DNA of 64,000 bases, from assembly GCF_014190875.1 (NCBI RefSeq), contig NZ_JACHVS010000001.1:806001-870000 (forward strand), written 5' to 3'. The notes below the pieces were generated by a model, which saw nothing but the letters and a program-made list of their open reading frames with translations, was not told the origin of the DNA and did no database searches. The position numbers and the translations under genes are program-made. Each line of letters opens with the position of its first letter. The stretch's first letter is position 1. Source of the stretch: Paeniglutamicibacter cryotolerans. GTDB lineage: Bacteria > Actinomycetota > Actinomycetes > Actinomycetales > Micrococcaceae. Positions 1-7,511 of the stretch are shown here, piece by piece.

Positions 1-430
1 CGGCGTGCACGGTGAAGCTTCCGCCGAAGACCGAGTGTTCGGCGATGATCTGTCCGTCATGCGCGGCGACGTCGACGACGTCTGCGAGAAGCACCCCCCC
101 GGCGCGCACAGCCAGCCGGCCTGCCGCCTCGCGCCCGTCGGCGGATCCGGAAAGCAGTACGGCCGCGGGCGCGTACGCCGCCACCGCCGCGCCCAGGGCA
201 TCGACGAGGGGCGTGGCAAGGATGGCCTGTGTCGCGTCCGATGTCACGGCATGGACCCTCACCGCTCCGAGCTCACCGAGCCGGGCTACCGCCTCGGTGG
301 CCAGCGGCACGTCGGAGACGGTGAGGGCAATCGGCGTTCCGAGCCGGGCCGCAGCGGCCAGCAGGCCGCGGGCCGCCGCTCCAACGTGTCCGCTGCGGGT
401 CAATTCGATGTGGACCAGGATGTCGCTCAT
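1..430 (-). CDS. etfA: Electron transfer flavoprotein alpha subunit (FixB/EtfA), 3' part cut by window edge
   Basis: The first 143 residues of EtfA, which carries the FAD of the EtfAB heterodimer and passes electrons from acyl-CoA and other dehydrogenases to the quinone pool. The start ATG at 430 has an AAGGGGAAC Shine-Dalgarno and lies 14 bp after the etfB stop. The visible N-terminal part begins MSDILVHIELTRSG and has the adenine-nucleotide-hydrolase-like fold with VLLSGSADGREAAGRLA, the usual EtfA pattern before the FAD domain. The FAD-binding C-terminus lies outside the window. Assignment rests on this pattern plus the etfB neighbour. Confidence 0.88.
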   Translation of the reverse strand, partial: MSDILVHIELTRSGHVGAAARGLLAAAARLGTPIALTVSDVPLATEAVARLGELGAVRVHAVTSDATQAILATPLVDALGAAVAAYAPAAVLLSGSADGREAAGRLAVRAGGVLLADVVDVAAHDGQIIAEHSVFGGSFTVHA

Positions 431-444
431 GTTTGTTCCCCTTG

Positions 445-1203
445 CTAGATCAGTCGCTGGGCGGCCAGGAAGTCGACGAGTCCCGCTGCGGCGCTTCCGT
501 CGTCGATAAGCTTCCGCCCCGCACTGCGTGGTGGCCGTTCGGTGACGTCCAGGACCCTGCTCCGGCTGGCGGGCGTAGCGCCCCTTGCTGGAACCGTCGC
601 GACTGGCTTGCGCTTGGCGCCCATGATTCCCTTGAAGTTCGGGAACCTCGCCTCGGGAAAGCGTTCGGTGATGGTCAGCATCGCAGGCAAGGCTGCCTCG
701 ACCATCTGTGATCCGGCCTCTGTCTGGCGTTCCCCGCTCGCCTTCCCGCTACCGATCTCGGCCGAGACCAATGACCCGAGCATCGGCAGGCCCAGGTGCT
801 CGGCCACCATGGCCGGCACCATTCCGGCGCGTCCGTCGGTGGACTCGTTACCCGCGATGAACAAGTCCGCCCCGATATCGCGCAGGGCAGCGGCGAGGTT
901 CGACGCGGTGAGCAGCAGATCGGCACCGGCCAGTGAGTCGTCAAGGATGTGGATGCCCGAATCAGCCCCCATCGACAGGGCCTTGCGCACCGCCTTCGTT
1001 GCCTCGCCCGGTCCCATGGTGACCACGACGATCTCCGTGGACTTGTCCCGGTCCTTCACGGTGAGGGCTAGTTCGAGGGCCCGTTCGGTGATTTCGTCGA
1101 CGACGGGGTCGTTGGCTGCCCGGTCTAGCAAGCCGGTCGCGGCATCGATTCTTCGCTCTTCCCACGTGTCAGGAACCTGCTTGATCAAGACCGCGATTTT
1201 CAT
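445..1203 (-). CDS. etfB: Electron transfer flavoprotein beta subunit (FixA/EtfB)
   Basis: 252 residues, beginning MKIAVLIKQVPDTWEERR, the hallmark EtfB N-terminus. It forms the AMP/nucleotide-binding half of EtfAB. Family landmarks are VVVTMGPGEATKAVRKALSMGADSGIHI, split across the AMP-binding loop, and LFIAGNESTDGRAGMVPAMVAEHLGLP. The start at 1203 has an AAGGAGCG Shine-Dalgarno; a longer reading from 1305 lacks one and runs through the promoter. It is cotranscribed with etfA 14 bp downstream. A palindromic operator lies about 60 bp upstream. Confidence 0.93.
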   Translation of the reverse strand: MKIAVLIKQVPDTWEERRIDAATGLLDRAANDPVVDEITERALELALTVKDRDKSTEIVVVTMGPGEATKAVRKALSMGADSGIHILDDSLAGADLLLTASNLAAALRDIGADLFIAGNESTDGRAGMVPAMVAEHLGLPMLGSLVSAEIGSGKASGERQTEAGSQMVEAALPAMLTITERFPEARFPNFKGIMGAKRKPVATVPARGATPASRSRVLDVTERPPRSAGRKLIDDGSAAAGLVDFLAAQRLI

Positions 1204-1247
1204 GCTTTCGCTCCTTAAGCTGCCGGGCCGTTTGCCTGATCGTGAGA

Positions 1248-1287
1248 CTACTAGGGCACCCCTCGAATTACTAGGTCTTCCTAGTAA
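1248..1287. promoter_or_regulatory. Palindromic operator upstream of etfBA
   Basis: Positions 1268-1287 read TTACTAGG-TCTT-CCTAGTAA, a perfect 8-bp inverted repeat. An extra half-site CTACTAGG starts exactly 20 bp earlier (1248-1255), two helical turns away. The site lies 45-85 bp upstream of etfB, where a repressor such as a TetR-type acyl-CoA sensor could act; no regulator gene is adjacent, so the protein is unknown. The rest of the 1204-1534 gap holds nothing else I can identify. Confidence 0.6.
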
Positions 1288-1534
1288 TATCCGTGCCGGA
1301 AACACTTGAGTGGCAGAAGCTGCGGGGTCGGAACCGAACCGACCGAATCGCCTGAGGCGGGTTCCTGCACCATCACTTGACGGAACCCGGGAATGACGAC
1401 GAAACTACGGGGCAACTCGACGCAGTTCATGGCCCACCAGTACGGATGATCATGCTGTTGACGCACCCATCGGTATTCCCGCAGCCAGGGGCTATGCTTC
1501 GACGCAATCACGACCTGCCATTCATTGGAGGATC

Positions 1535-2642
1535 ATGCTCTGGAAAATCACCGCACTGACTGCAACGGCCGCTTCAGCCGCCGGGGCACTCGTGGGAACA
1601 TCAATGCCGGCCCAGGCCGCAGCCAAGACCATCTACACGCAATGCACTGCCGACGGTTTACCGCAGAAGCTGACCAAGAAGACGCTGTCGACAGGGCGAT
1701 ACATCGTTTGCACCGATCTGGCTGACCTCTCGGCCTTGAAGGGGGCAAAGAAACTGGAAAGCCTCAGCTTGAATGGCAGCAAGAAGCTGAAGATCACCGG
1801 CACCTCCAAGCTCCAGAGCCTGTCGACGGGGCCAACCAAGGTCACCTCACTGGGTAACATCGCCCGGCTCAAGCACCTCGCCAACCTCATGATTTCAACC
1901 ACCAAGTCGTTCAACTACGCACAGCTGGCCAGTCGCAATCAGCTGTTGTCACTCGAGGTCAACACCGGGACTTCAACGATTAATCTTGCCTCCGTTGCAG
2001 CGCTTCCAAAGTTAGGGTGGTTCGTCCTGGATGGCGAGAACAAGCAGTCGCTGTCACAGTTGAAGAAGTCCAAATCACTGCAGCTGATCTTTCTCAGTGC
2101 CGACCGGAAAGTGAAGCTTAAGAAGGGACAGACCTATAAGTTCACGGCAGCGACCACGCAGAAGTTCGGCGTAGCCACCCTGCGCAGCACCATCGGCTGG
2201 AAGTACACCCCGAAAGAGGTTCAGCTCCGTGAAATCTACCGATGTCGGCGAGGCGATCCTTGTCGGAGCAAAGGAAAGCAAACTGGGAAAGATCCCCGTG
2301 ATGAGCAGAATATTCATTCATCTGCATACCCCAGGGAAAATCGATTTCGTCAGGCCCAAAGTCGCGGCGAAGTCCATCCACAAGGGACAGATGGCGACGG
2401 CAGTCAACGCCACGGAGAAGAACTCCAAGGGCTGGAACACCGTCATTTCCAAGTGCAGTTACCAGTGGCAGCGCAACACAAAGAACATCAAGGGGGCGAC
2501 CAAGCTCAACTACAAGGCCACCAGCGCCGATGTCGGCAAGACCCTGCGCCTGCGAACCGCCTGCACCGTGACCGCCACGGCCAAAACATTCTCCGGTTTC
2601 ACTGCCAACACTAAGTACTCGGGAGCCGTCAGGGTCAGCTAG
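1535..2642 (+). pseudogene. Secreted leucine-rich-repeat-like surface protein, frameshifted
   Basis: ATG 1535 follows TTGGAGG. The protein starts with a Sec signal peptide ending in MPAQAAA, then Leu-rich units (LADLSALKGAKKLESLSL, ARLKHLANLMIS) of about 22 residues. The frame is lost between about 2205 and 2228: the first frame degenerates after WKYTPKEV, while the +1 frame continues sensibly from SSVKSTDVGEAILVGAK to 2642. The tail has YQWQRNTKNIKGATKLNYKATSADVGKTL, split here, a repeat type common at the C-termini of actinobacterial surface proteins. The frameshift may be a real mutation, a phase switch or a sequencing error. The stop codon TAG coincides with the end of the IS630 element. 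Target or ligand unknown. Confidence 0.72.
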
Positions 2643-2664
2643 TACCGCGTCAGGCAACCTTTGC
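2643..2664 (+). repeat. IS630 element, terminal inverted repeat (transposase 3' side)
   Basis: TACCGCGTCAGGCAACCTTTGC. It pairs with the complement of 3903-3924 at 17 of 22 positions. The transposase stop codon lies inside this repeat. Confidence 0.8.
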
Positions 2665-3805
2665 CCGTTTGATGAGTGAGGCCCGACGAATGACCTTGCG
2701 CAGCTTCGGGTCGGTGCTGTGGTGGTTACGCCAAATAATGAAGCGGCGGATCATCCCGGCCTGGGCCCGGTGGCTGGGATGGTCCGTGCCATCCAGGGCA
2801 AAGTAGCGCAGCGCGGTGAACTGGGGCTCAATCCGGTTCAGCCACGAGCTGTAATACGGCACGTAGGCGATCTCGACGTTGTTCGCCGCGGCCCAGTCCC
2901 CGACCCGGGTATCGACCTTCGTGGACAGGTGCGGGGAGTAGTTATCCATGATGATCGCGATCCGCTGGGCTGCGGGATGCAGCGACCTCAGGTAGCGGGC
3001 GAAAGCCAGGAACTCCGTCCGGCGCTTGCGGGCCTTGACGTGTCCGTAGAGCCGGTTGGTGGACAGGTCGTAGCCGGCCAGCAGGTGCCGTACCCCGTTC
3101 GGTCGCTGGTAGGTCGCCCGCCGTCGGCGGCGGCGCGGGGCAGCCTGATCCCCTGGGCCGGCGGCCTTCGGTGCCCATTGGTGCCCGGGATGCGGCTGCA
3201 GGTTCAAGGGCCCGAATTCGTCGAAGCAGATGACGACCTCCGGATCCCCGTCACCGGGGTTGGCCTTTCCGTCGGCGATGTCATAGAGGTGAAGGACGCG
3301 ATCCTTCTTCGCTTCGTAGTCCGGGTCCGTGCTGCCCTTCCAGGTTTTGATGGATTGGAAAGGAGACATTTTGTTGGCGCAACAGCATGCGCAGTCCCTC
3401 AGGGGAAATGTCCTCTACCACCTCCTTCTGAACCAGGTAGTCGACCAGCTTGGACAGGCTCCAGGTGGAGAACGGCAGGTCGTGGTCCCCTGGGCGATCC
3501 AGGGCGATCCTGCGGATCTGTTCGCGTTGGGCGTCGGTGAATTTCGCCGGGCGCCCGCCGGCATAGTGGGGTTCCAACGAGTCGAGCCCGTCGGTGTTGA
3601 AGTGGTGCAGGACGTCTCGGACCCGGTCGGGGCTGGTGAAGGCGACTTCGGCGATCGGGGCCACGTCCATGCCCCGGGCCGAGAGCAGCACCATCTGGGC
3701 CCGGCGCCAGGTTACCACCGGTCCGGACCCGCCGCGCCGCACGATCTGCAGCAGCCGGGCCTCTTCGTCGGCCTCGATGTCTCGAACCGTCACACGCTGT
3801 GTCAT
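2650..3805 (-). CDS. IS630-family DDE transposase, in two frames
   Basis: The reading starts at ATG 3805 (AGGAGG seven bases upstream) with a helix-turn-helix half: RRAQMVLLSARGMDVAPIA and GGRPAKFTDAQREQIRRIAL. It must change frame at about 3355-3370, at TCC TTT CCA, to join the second frame (to 2650), so that SFP becomes SFQSIKTWK, the usual family sequence. The second frame carries the DDE triad: D in VICFDEFGPL, D in IIMDNYSPH, E in SWLNRIEPQF. A +1 slip at TTT C would do this. Programmed frameshifting is known in IS630 relatives, but an inactivating mutation is equally possible. Confidence 0.85.
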
Positions 3806-3902
3806 CGCAGCCTCCTGGGAAGGGCGGAAACCCGTACCACCAGCGTGCGCCGAAAACACCGTGCCCGCAACGGGAACCGGCCCCGGCCATCAGACTAGGA
3901 AA

Positions 3903-3924
3903 GCAAACATTGCAAGCCGCGGTA
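3903..3924 (-). repeat. IS630 element, terminal inverted repeat (transposase 5' side)
   Basis: Read on the minus strand this begins TACCGCGGCTTGCAATG and matches the other terminus at 17 of 22 positions. It lies about 100 bp upstream of the transposase start. Confidence 0.8.
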
Positions 3925-3948
3925 CTAGTAGGGCTCTTTCGGCTTTTG

Positions 3949-3991
3949 CTCCAAGGGGCGCACCGGGTCCGCCCCGTTGCACCCCTTGGAG
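3949..3991. terminator. Hairpin between the IS/secreted-protein end and idi
   Basis: CTCCAAGGGG (3949-3958) and CCCCTTGGAG (3982-3991) form a perfect 10-bp stem with a 23-nt loop. It lies between convergent genes, just after idi and the original end of the secreted-protein gene, so a bidirectional terminator is likely. There is no clear T-run. Confidence 0.5.
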
Positions 3992-4024
3992 CGTCCGGGC
4001 ACTGCGAGGCGCCCTGCCGCGGGG

Positions 4025-4567
4025 CTAGGAACCCAGTGCGCCCTGAGCTACCTGTTCCACGAGCCAAGGTGAGAAGGCAAAGGGTGCTGCCTCGATTGCC
4101 GAGCGCAGCTCTTCCGGGGTGCACCATGCGCATTCGGCGACCTCTTCGGGAACCGGCTGCAAGCCGCCGTCGATGGTGGCCCGGTAGACCGGACAGATCT
4201 CGTTTTCCACCACTCCACTGGCATCCACGGCCCGGTAGCGGAAACCGGGAAGCACCGGGGTGATACCGGAAACCATCATGCCCAGTTCTTGTGCAGCCCG
4301 TCGGTTGATCGCATCCTCGAAGGACTCGCCGGGTCCCGGGTGGCCACAGAACGAATTCGTCCAGACACCGCCCCAGGTCTTCTTACTCAGGGCTCGGCGG
4401 GTGAGCAGGATCCTTCCTGCGCTGTCATAGACGTGACAGGAAAATGCGAGGTGCAGTGGTGTCTCCGCAGTGTGGATCGCATACTTCTGCGCCGTGCCGA
4501 TTTCGGTGCCTTCGTTATTGAGCAAGACCACGAGTTCGGGTCCGTGGTGTGGATCGGTGATCGTCAT
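4025..4567 (-). CDS. idi: Isopentenyl-diphosphate delta-isomerase, type I
   Basis: 180 residues. It interconverts IPP and DMAPP, providing the allylic primer for the prenyl chains used by CrtE and CrtEb in the neighbouring operon. It is a Nudix-fold protein: TNSFCGHPGPGE contains the catalytic Cys of the NxxCGHP motif, followed by AINRRAAQELG. The conserved downstream Glu lies in the VVENEICPVY segment. The start ATG 4567 overlaps the stop of the upstream SDR gene (ATGA), implying translational coupling; a much longer frame from 4825 would run through that gene. It is the last gene of the minus-strand arm tspO-SDR-idi. Confidence 0.95.
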   Translation of the reverse strand: MTITDPHHGPELVVLLNNEGTEIGTAQKYAIHTAETPLHLAFSCHVYDSAGRILLTRRALSKKTWGGVWTNSFCGHPGPGESFEDAINRRAAQELGMMVSGITPVLPGFRYRAVDASGVVENEICPVYRATIDGGLQPVPEEVAECAWCTPEELRSAIEAAPFAFSPWLVEQVAQGALGS

Positions 4568-6033
4568 GGTGCTGGTTTCGCCGTTTCTGCCGCGACCGCG
4601 ATGCGGTTGGCCATGCTGGAAAAAATCACGCCATGGAATGGCAGGACTGCAAACCAATATAGCCGCCCGGCCAGACCCCTGGGAAAGAAGACGGCCCGCT
4701 GCCGATACAGGGTCGTGCCATCCTTGGCCTCTTCCACCATGAATTCGAGCCATGCCCCGCCCGGAACCTTCATCTCCGCACGTAGAAGCAGGAAACTGCC
4801 CGGAATGATGTCTTCGACTCGCCACCAGTCCACTACGTCGTTGAGCTGCAGCTTAGTCTGGCTGCGCCGTCCCCTGACCAAGCCCACCCCCCCGGCCAGC
4901 TTATCCATCCAGCCGCGTACCGACCAGGCCAGCGGCATCGAATACCAGCCATTGTCACCGCCGATGGCCTCAATGACGGCCCAGACGCTCTGGGTTGAGG
5001 CCACAGTAGTCTTTTCCCGGGTATCGGTGAAAACCTTCTGCCCGGCCCACTCCGGGTCGCTGGGCAGTGAATCGGCCGGGGCCAGGACCGGGTGTGCAGT
5101 AGCCCAAGAAGTTTCCACGATGCCGCGCTCGATCTTCTTCAGCGCCAATTCCACGGATCTGCGGTAACCAGTAAGCCCGCCAGCGGGAGGGGCAATTACC
5201 GCGTCGATGTCGTGGTTGCGCATCACACAGTCGTGCTGGAGCGATTCGACCAGCGGAAGCGCCAGGGCTCGCGGAATCGGGGTCACCAGGTTTACCCACT
5301 GTCCGGCCAGCCACGGGGTAAGCACCGGAAGGGCAATCACTAGCGGTCGGCGCATGCCGGCAGCTTGGGCATAGGTTCGCATCATCTCGGAATAGGTCAG
5401 CACGTCGGGACCACCCACGTCATAGGTCCCATCAATTGGCTTTTCCAGCTGCCCGGCCTGCCCCAGATAATGCAGGGCATCCCTGATGGCTATGGGCTGG
5501 ATGTGGTTCAGCACCCACCGCGGGGCCGGCATCACCGGCAAGACGTCCGTCAGGTGCCTGACCATCTCGAAACTTGCAGATCCGGATCCGATGACCAGTC
5601 CGGCCTGGAAGACAAGAGTCGGGACGCCGGAGAGTCTCAGGACCTCGCCGACCTCTTGGCGTGATTCCAAGTGGCGGCTCAGCTCCCCTTCCGGATGCAA
5701 CCCGGAGAGATACACCAACTGGCCGACCTTGTGTTTGCGAGCAGCTGCCGCGGTCATCCGCGCACAGGTTCGCTCCGTCCGTTCAAAATTAGCTGCTCCT
5801 CCCATGGAATGAACCAGGTAATAGAGCACGTCGGCCCCGCGACAAAAATCGTCGGCCACTGCCGCATCCTCCAGCGAGCCCTCGACGATCTCGACATCCC
5901 CTGCCCACGGAACATCGCGCAGCTTTCCTGCATTACGCGTCAGGACCCGCACCGAATGCCCCTGTTCCAGAAGGATCGGGACCAATCGGCCGCCGATATA
6001 ACCGGTGGCTCCGGTCACTGCCATGAGGCTCAT
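4564..6033 (-). CDS. NAD(P)-binding SDR/NmrA-like protein with C-terminal DUF2867
   Basis: 489 residues. Residues 1-300 are an extended/atypical short-chain dehydrogenase: VTGATGYIGGRLVP is the dinucleotide-binding loop, and YYLVHSMGG and QLVYLSGLHPEG mark the Rossmann strands. Residues about 330-489 match DUF2867 (GWYSMPLAWSVRGWMDKLAGG, LRAEMKVPGGAWLEF), a lipid/hydrophobic-ligand-binding-like region usually fused to this SDR type. The substrate is unknown. It is coupled by ATGA overlaps to both the tspO-like gene and idi. Linkage to carotenoid genes suggests an isoprenoid or membrane-pigment role, which is inference. Confidence 0.85.
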   Translation of the reverse strand: MSLMAVTGATGYIGGRLVPILLEQGHSVRVLTRNAGKLRDVPWAGDVEIVEGSLEDAAVADDFCRGADVLYYLVHSMGGAANFERTERTCARMTAAAARKHKVGQLVYLSGLHPEGELSRHLESRQEVGEVLRLSGVPTLVFQAGLVIGSGSASFEMVRHLTDVLPVMPAPRWVLNHIQPIAIRDALHYLGQAGQLEKPIDGTYDVGGPDVLTYSEMMRTYAQAAGMRRPLVIALPVLTPWLAGQWVNLVTPIPRALALPLVESLQHDCVMRNHDIDAVIAPPAGGLTGYRRSVELALKKIERGIVETSWATAHPVLAPADSLPSDPEWAGQKVFTDTREKTTVASTQSVWAVIEAIGGDNGWYSMPLAWSVRGWMDKLAGGVGLVRGRRSQTKLQLNDVVDWWRVEDIIPGSFLLLRAEMKVPGGAWLEFMVEEAKDGTTLYRQRAVFFPRGLAGRLYWFAVLPFHGVIFSSMANRIAVAAETAKPAP

Positions 6034-6869
6034 CGCAGGACTCCCGATGCAGCTTCGGTGCGCGACGTGGATGCGCCGGGGTGGCGGCCAAGCATCCTCA
6101 CCGCGGCAGTAGCTAATAGGACCACTCCGGCGGCGCAGAAGGCCGTGATGGCGATGGGTGTGGAAACAAGGCCGCCATCAAGGCGTCCCACACCGATCCA
6201 GGCTAAGCCCCAGCTCAAGGCAAGGGACGGCGTCCAGCGGCCCCCGGTTCCTACAGCGGTGGCAACTCCGATCAACGCTGCAACCCCGAGCACGAGCCCG
6301 GCCGCCAGGTCCGTCGGAAGGCCGAAGGCCTTGAATCCATGGGAAGCCAGCAATGCCGAGACGTTGGCGACGGTGGCGACGGCAACCCAGCCCAGGTACA
6401 GCCCCATGGTTCCGTCGAGGAATACCGCATCCACAAGACCAGCAGGACGGTCCCGGTTGAGAAGCGCGATGGTGCGTCCCAGGACGGCCAACAAGATGAC
6501 GATGACCACGAGGCTCAGCGCCAGGAAACCGCCCTGCACGGTCCAGATCCAAGCCGCATTCAACAGTGCCGAGGCCGCGATCCACGTTCTCGTCCGGGCA
6601 TAGCGTTCCGAGTCCAACCGGCTGGGCAGCAACTGAAGTACCGCCAGGACGCTGAGGCCGAGATAAATCACGCTCCAAATCGAAAAGGCTCCGGTTCCCG
6701 GCGCAAGCGGTGTTCCGTCGGCTGACAACCAGCCATCGACAGCATCCTGGATCGGGGTACCCCCCAGCGCGCCTGAACCGACGAACGCCGTGACGATAGA
6801 CAGCGCTACCAGGACCAGCACCACCAGGGCCGTGGTCCTGGTGCGCCGTCGCGAAAGATCATTTGTCAT
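6030..6869 (-). CDS. TspO/MBR-family (tryptophan-rich sensory protein-like) membrane protein
   Basis: 279 residues, about eight hydrophobic segments, longer than classical five-helix TspO (about 160 residues). Family-like features are GAFSIWSVIYLGLSVLAVLQ and LLNAAWIWTVQGGFLALSL, aligned to the conserved W/P-rich TspO segments. TspO proteins bind tetrapyrroles and are linked to light and oxygen control of pigment genes in other bacteria. ATG 6869 was chosen because the longer frame to 6968 runs through the divergent promoter. It overlaps the SDR gene by ATGA and is divergent from marR-crt. Confidence 0.72.
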   Translation of the reverse strand: MTNDLSRRRTRTTALVVLVLVALSIVTAFVGSGALGGTPIQDAVDGWLSADGTPLAPGTGAFSIWSVIYLGLSVLAVLQLLPSRLDSERYARTRTWIAASALLNAAWIWTVQGGFLALSLVVIVILLAVLGRTIALLNRDRPAGLVDAVFLDGTMGLYLGWVAVATVANVSALLASHGFKAFGLPTDLAAGLVLGVAALIGVATAVGTGGRWTPSLALSWGLAWIGVGRLDGGLVSTPIAITAFCAAGVVLLATAAVRMLGRHPGASTSRTEAASGVLR

Positions 6870-7026
6870 GGTGCGTTTCCTTTGAGATCCGGATTCGGCA
6901 CGCCGTGCGACGTGTCTTCTCGACAAATAGAAGTAGTTCCACCAGTATGTATTTAGAAGATCTAACAATCAAGAGAAACGTGAGTTTCACATCGAAGATT
7001 CCCAGCCAGCAGCGCCGAGGCCGACT
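6870..7026. promoter_or_regulatory. Divergent promoter region of the carotenoid locus, with candidate MarR operator
   Basis: An AT-richer stretch between the tspO-like and marR start codons. TTAGA-AGA-TCTAA (6953-6965) is a perfect palindromic core embedded in a longer near-symmetrical stretch, a good candidate for the adjacent MarR protein. A TATGTA hexamer at 6946-6951 could be a -10 element for the plus strand. Controlling both arms from one site would coordinate idi/tspO with crt genes; this is inference. Confidence 0.45.
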
Positions 7027-7050
7027 ATGCACCCGGCCTCGGCGCTGCTG
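7007..7050 (+). promoter_or_regulatory. Perfect 17-bp hairpin enclosing the marR ribosome-binding site and start codon
   Basis: Arms 7007-7023 and 7034-7050 are exact complements, with a 10-nt loop ACTATGCACC that holds the marR ATG (7027). The only plausible Shine-Dalgarno (GAGG, 7017-7020) is inside the 5' arm. In RNA this would be a very stable GC-rich stem that occludes translation initiation of the first gene of the crt operon, or acts as an attenuator. No T-run follows. Confidence 0.7.
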
Positions 7051-7500
7051 CGCCAGATACTGGTCCTGAACGCGTCCTTGGAATTCGAGATGCGTCGAGC
7101 CATGCGGATCAACGAAACCGACTTTCAGGCTCTCCAGCACATCATCGCCAGCCGGTCCATGTCTCCAGGAGAGCTAGCCACACGCATGCACCTGACCTCG
7201 GCTGCAGTCACCACCATCATTGATCGGCTCGAACGGGCCGGGCACGTGCAACGGACTGCCCACCCCACGGACCGCCGCCGCCGACTGGTCTGCATCACCC
7301 CTCAAGCCATGCAGGAGGCCATGGAACACCTCATGCCCATGATCATGGAGTCCGATGCCTCGGTAAAGAACATGGAACCCGAGGCTCAACAGGCAGTTGT
7401 CGGGTATCTTAGGGCCACGACTGAAGCCATAGAACGGCGTATCCGGAAGATGCGCGAAACAGACCCATCATCGGCCCCGACCCCGGACGAGTTAGGCTAA
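7027..7500 (+). CDS. MarR-family regulator of the carotenoid operon (CrtR-like)
   Basis: 157 residues with a winged-helix domain at about 30-110: MSPGELATRMHLTSAAVTTIIDRLERAGHVQR (recognition helix region, split) and the wing HPTDRRRRLVCITPQA. In Corynebacterium glutamicum an analogous MarR protein, CrtR, represses the crt operon and responds to geranylgeranyl diphosphate; the same position here suggests the same job. It is the first gene of the plus-strand operon, with crtE only 11 bp downstream. The only in-frame ATG able to include the first dimerisation helix is 7027, which lies in the hairpin loop described above. Confidence 0.86.
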   Translation: MHPASALLRQILVLNASLEFEMRRAMRINETDFQALQHIIASRSMSPGELATRMHLTSAAVTTIIDRLERAGHVQRTAHPTDRRRRLVCITPQAMQEAMEHLMPMIMESDASVKNMEPEAQQAVVGYLRATTEAIERRIRKMRETDPSSAPTPDELG

Positions 7501-7511
7501 GGACAGGCACC

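Larger units (their letters stand above)
2642..3925 (-). mobile_element. IS630-family insertion sequence
   Basis: An element of about 1.28 kb with an IS630-type DDE transposase and imperfect terminal inverted repeats (17 of 22 positions match, beginning TACCGCG). The outer 11 bp CTAGTACCGCG are mirrored perfectly at the other end. IS630 elements duplicate a TA dinucleotide; TA is present on both sides, either in the CTAG at 2639-2642 and 3925-3928 or at 2643-2644 and 3923-3924, so the exact ends are uncertain by 3 bp. Confidence 0.88.
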
